A stretch of DNA of 6,715 nt from Candidatus Altarchaeales archaeon. GTDB lineage: Archaea; Altiarchaeota; Altiarchaeia; IMC4; QMZM01. The stretch is taken from NCBI GenBank assembly GCA_003663045.1, contig QMZG01000060.1, positions 1 through 6,715 on the forward strand, in the 5' to 3' direction. Position 1 is the stretch's first letter. Every line of letters starts with the position of its first letter. Below the pieces are notes generated by a model, which worked only from the letters and a program-made list of their open reading frames with translations, had not been told where the DNA came from and made no database searches. Positions 5,854 to 6,715 of this stretch are shown here, piece after piece. The translations under genes were made by a program, and so were the position numbers.

Positions 5854-6409
5854 CAAACTTTACTTCTGGAACCCTTCTCTTCTCCTTTGGCGTCTCCAGA
5901 TAAGGCTTCTCTCTTCTGTTCATCAGGGAAGCGAACCACATCCCTGGGATGGTTTTTATCATATTGTTGTAGAACAGAACGGAGTCGTTGTAGAATTGTC
6001 TGGTATAAGCTATTTTATTTTCAATATCTGTCAGATCCTCCTGAAACCTCAAAAAGTTTTCATTGGCCTTAAGTGTGGGGTAATTCTCCGCCACGGCAAA
6101 AAGGGTTTTCAAAGCACCTTCGAGCATATTTCCAGCCCTTGCCCTCTCTTCAATACCCTTTGCATTGACCATTGCCGCTCTCGCCTCCGTTACTTGGGTA
6201 AGTACCTTCTGCTCATGCTTCATATATGCTTCTACAGTTTTCATAAGATTTGGAACTAAATCCGCCCTTTTTGTCAGCTGCACATCAATCTGACTCCACG
6301 CATTATCAATCCTATTCCCAAGAACCACAATCCTGTTGTAGTAATATACAATAATTACAGCCAGGACAATTATTATCCCCAAAATCACAATCAGAAATAT
6401 TCCAAACAT
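5846..6409 (-). CDS. lemA: LemA family membrane protein
   Basis: LemA proteins carry one N-terminal membrane helix followed by a helical bundle; their biochemical role is unknown, though many are encoded next to HtpX. The 187-residue protein has a strongly hydrophobic helix at about residues 2-24, then the family blocks NRIDNAWSQIDVQLTKRADL (32-51) and VPNLMKTVEAYMKHE (52-66), YPTLKANENFLRFQEDL (110-126) and NKIAYTRQFYNDSVLFYN (131-148). The C-terminus is basic, with EKPYLETPKEKRR (167-179). The length is typical. ATG 6409 is preceded by GAGG with a 7-base gap, a good archaeal ribosome site, and by a TATA-like box at 6441-6448. It is the promoter-proximal gene of the unit and overlaps htpX by 8 bases. 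Confidence 0.94.
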   Translation of the reverse strand: MFGIFLIVILGIIIVLAVIIVYYYNRIVVLGNRIDNAWSQIDVQLTKRADLVPNLMKTVEAYMKHEQKVLTQVTEARAAMVNAKGIEERARAGNMLEGALKTLFAVAENYPTLKANENFLRFQEDLTDIENKIAYTRQFYNDSVLFYNNMIKTIPGMWFASLMNRREKPYLETPKEKRRVPEVKFDV

Positions 6410-6440
6410 TTTTCAACCTCTTTATTCTCTAATATTTTAA

Positions 6441-6448
6441 TTTTATAG
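6441..6448 (-). promoter_or_regulatory. TATA-like box for lemA-htpX
   Basis: CTATAAAA on the minus strand is about 32-39 bases before ATG 6409. Usual archaeal spacing would start the transcript near 6420, just ahead of the GAGG ribosome site at 6417-6420. Confidence 0.45.
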
Positions 6449-6460
6449 AATTAGAATTTT

Positions 6461-6480
6461 AATAGAATTAAATAGAATTA
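6461..6480. repeat. 10-bp tandem duplication upstream of lemA
   Basis: AATAGAATTA is present twice head to tail (6461-6470 and 6471-6480), and a third TAGAATTA lies at 6446-6453 across the TATA-like box. It may reflect replication slippage in AT-rich promoter DNA. Confidence 0.5.
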
Positions 6481-6513
6481 AAAATAACCCAAGTTATGCT
6501 CAATTCCGAGTCC

Positions 6514-6528
6514 ACCTCTTTCAGAGGT
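6514..6528. repeat. Hairpin with 6-bp stem and TTC triloop
   Basis: ACCTCT (6514-6519), TTC, AGAGGT (6523-6528) form a perfect stem. On the minus strand the loop reads GAA. It runs directly into the first copy of GGTTGCCACCGA. Confidence 0.5.
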
Positions 6529-6537
6529 TGCCACCGA
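6526..6537. repeat. Direct repeat GGTTGCCACCGA, copy 1
   Basis: The 12-base word is identical to that at 6652-6663, 126 bases away. Both copies sit next to a TTC-triloop hairpin (before copy 1, after copy 2), so a larger repeated unit may be present. Confidence 0.6.
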
Positions 6538-6557
6538 AAATTTTTAATGTTGTTGCC

Positions 6558-6630
6558 TTCGTTAAAATTCACAAAACAAAAAAGAAATTACGAAATTGCT
6601 TCGAAAATCGCCTAACAAAATTTTAACGAA
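6558..6630. repeat. 12-bp inverted repeat with 49-bp interior
   Basis: TTCGTTAAAATT (6558-6569) and AATTTTAACGAA (6619-6630) are perfect reverse complements. The interior contains a near-copy of the GCTTCG word (6598-6603). The two GGTTGCCACCGA copies flank this inverted repeat, giving a nested layout. Confidence 0.6.
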
Positions 6631-6651
6631 ATTTCTTCTTATTTTTAAAGG

Positions 6652-6663
6652 GGTTGCCACCGA
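6652..6663. repeat. Direct repeat GGTTGCCACCGA, copy 2
   Basis: It is identical to 6526-6537. Its GCCAC portion is also the first arm of the mutually exclusive hairpins at 6656-6676. Confidence 0.6.
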
Positions 6664-6676
6664 GTGGCTTCGCCAC
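6656..6676. repeat. Two mutually exclusive triloop hairpins sharing one arm
   Basis: GCCAC (6656-6660), CGA, GTGGC (6664-6668), TTC, GCCAC (6672-6676). The central GTGGC can pair with either flanking GCCAC. The second form contains GCGAAGC on the minus strand, a sequence known to form an exceptionally stable DNA mini-hairpin; the same word recurs at 6687-6693. Confidence 0.5.
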
Positions 6677-6686
6677 ATTTAGCCCT

Positions 6687-6705
6687 GCTTCGCAAAAAAT
6701 AAAAA
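6687..6705 (-). terminator. Possible terminator of an off-window minus-strand gene
   Basis: On the minus strand T5-A-T6 (6705-6694) is followed by the GCGAAGC mini-hairpin word (6693-6687). A T-rich tract would end an archaeal transcript arriving from beyond the right edge. The neighbouring gene is not visible, so this is weak. Confidence 0.25.
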
Positions 6706-6715
6706 CATTTTTAAG

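Larger units (their letters stand above)
6410..6715. other. Gene-free, repeat-rich region upstream of lemA
   Basis: This stretch holds no convincing gene on either strand. The part nearest lemA (6410-6480) is very AT-rich and contains the lemA leader, its TATA-like box and copies of TAGAATTA. From about 6500 to the edge there are GC-richer islands: two copies of GGTTGCCACCGA, a 12-bp inverted repeat, several hairpins with a TTC triloop, and recurring GCTTCG. The pattern suggests a dispersed non-coding repeat or structured RNA, but no known family is recognised. Confidence 0.6.

Noticed and set aside
6496..6615. 39-residue plus-strand open frame in the repeat region
   Set aside because: It has no ribosome site, its composition follows the repeats it runs through, and it crosses a perfect hairpin and one arm of the inverted repeat.
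6562..6678. 38-residue minus-strand open frame beginning MWRSHS
   Set aside because: It is built from the hairpin and inverted-repeat sequences, has no recognisable domain, and competes with an equally good frame on the other strand.
6500..6715. CRISPR array
   Set aside because: There are only two 12-base copies 126 bases apart, with no regular spacers and no cas genes.

Overview
The window looks like chromosomal DNA from an archaeon, most likely a euryarchaeote with a methanogen-type gene set. The evidence is gene content: the archaeal first enzyme of the aroA'/aroB' aromatic pathway, an MptA/FolE2-type GTP cyclohydrolase, an archaeal-type serine hydroxymethyltransferase, and an archaeal LemA/HtpX pair. 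The DNA is AT-rich, and upstream regions carry TATA-like boxes and GGTG or GAGG Shine-Dalgarno motifs. No sequence marker lets me name a genus. All supported genes lie on the minus strand, so transcription runs from high to low coordinates.

Right edge to left: 6410-6715 is a 306-base region without a convincing gene, full of short direct and inverted repeats and small triloop hairpins. Next comes lemA-htpX (6409-4945), a two-gene membrane unit with overlapping ends, followed by a T-tract. glyA (4880-3615) follows with its own TATA-like box, a long perfect inverted repeat near the predicted transcription start, and a GGTG ribosome site that fixes its start codon.

Then comes the most coherent block, 3516-899: a small ribbon-helix-helix regulator, queD, queC, queE and an mptA/folE2-type GTP cyclohydrolase. 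The first three junctions are overlaps (ATGA, ATGA and about 26 bases); the last gap is 3 bases. These enzymes cover GTP to 7-cyano-7-deazaguanine (preQ0), the precursor of archaeosine in archaeal tRNA; no tRNA-insertion enzyme is present. The cyclohydrolase can also feed methanopterin or folate-like pterins, which GlyA would use as its one-carbon carrier.

Downstream are the aroA' gene for 2-amino-3,7-dideoxy-D-threo-hept-6-ulosonate synthase (843-85) and, overlapping its end, the start of a small membrane-protein gene that runs off the left edge. No rRNA, tRNA, CRISPR array, transposase or plus-strand gene is supported.

The main points for follow-up are the regulator-headed preQ0 operon with a dyad at its promoter, the second dyad at the glyA promoter, the repeat-rich right edge, and the question of what the cyclohydrolase in this operon actually makes.
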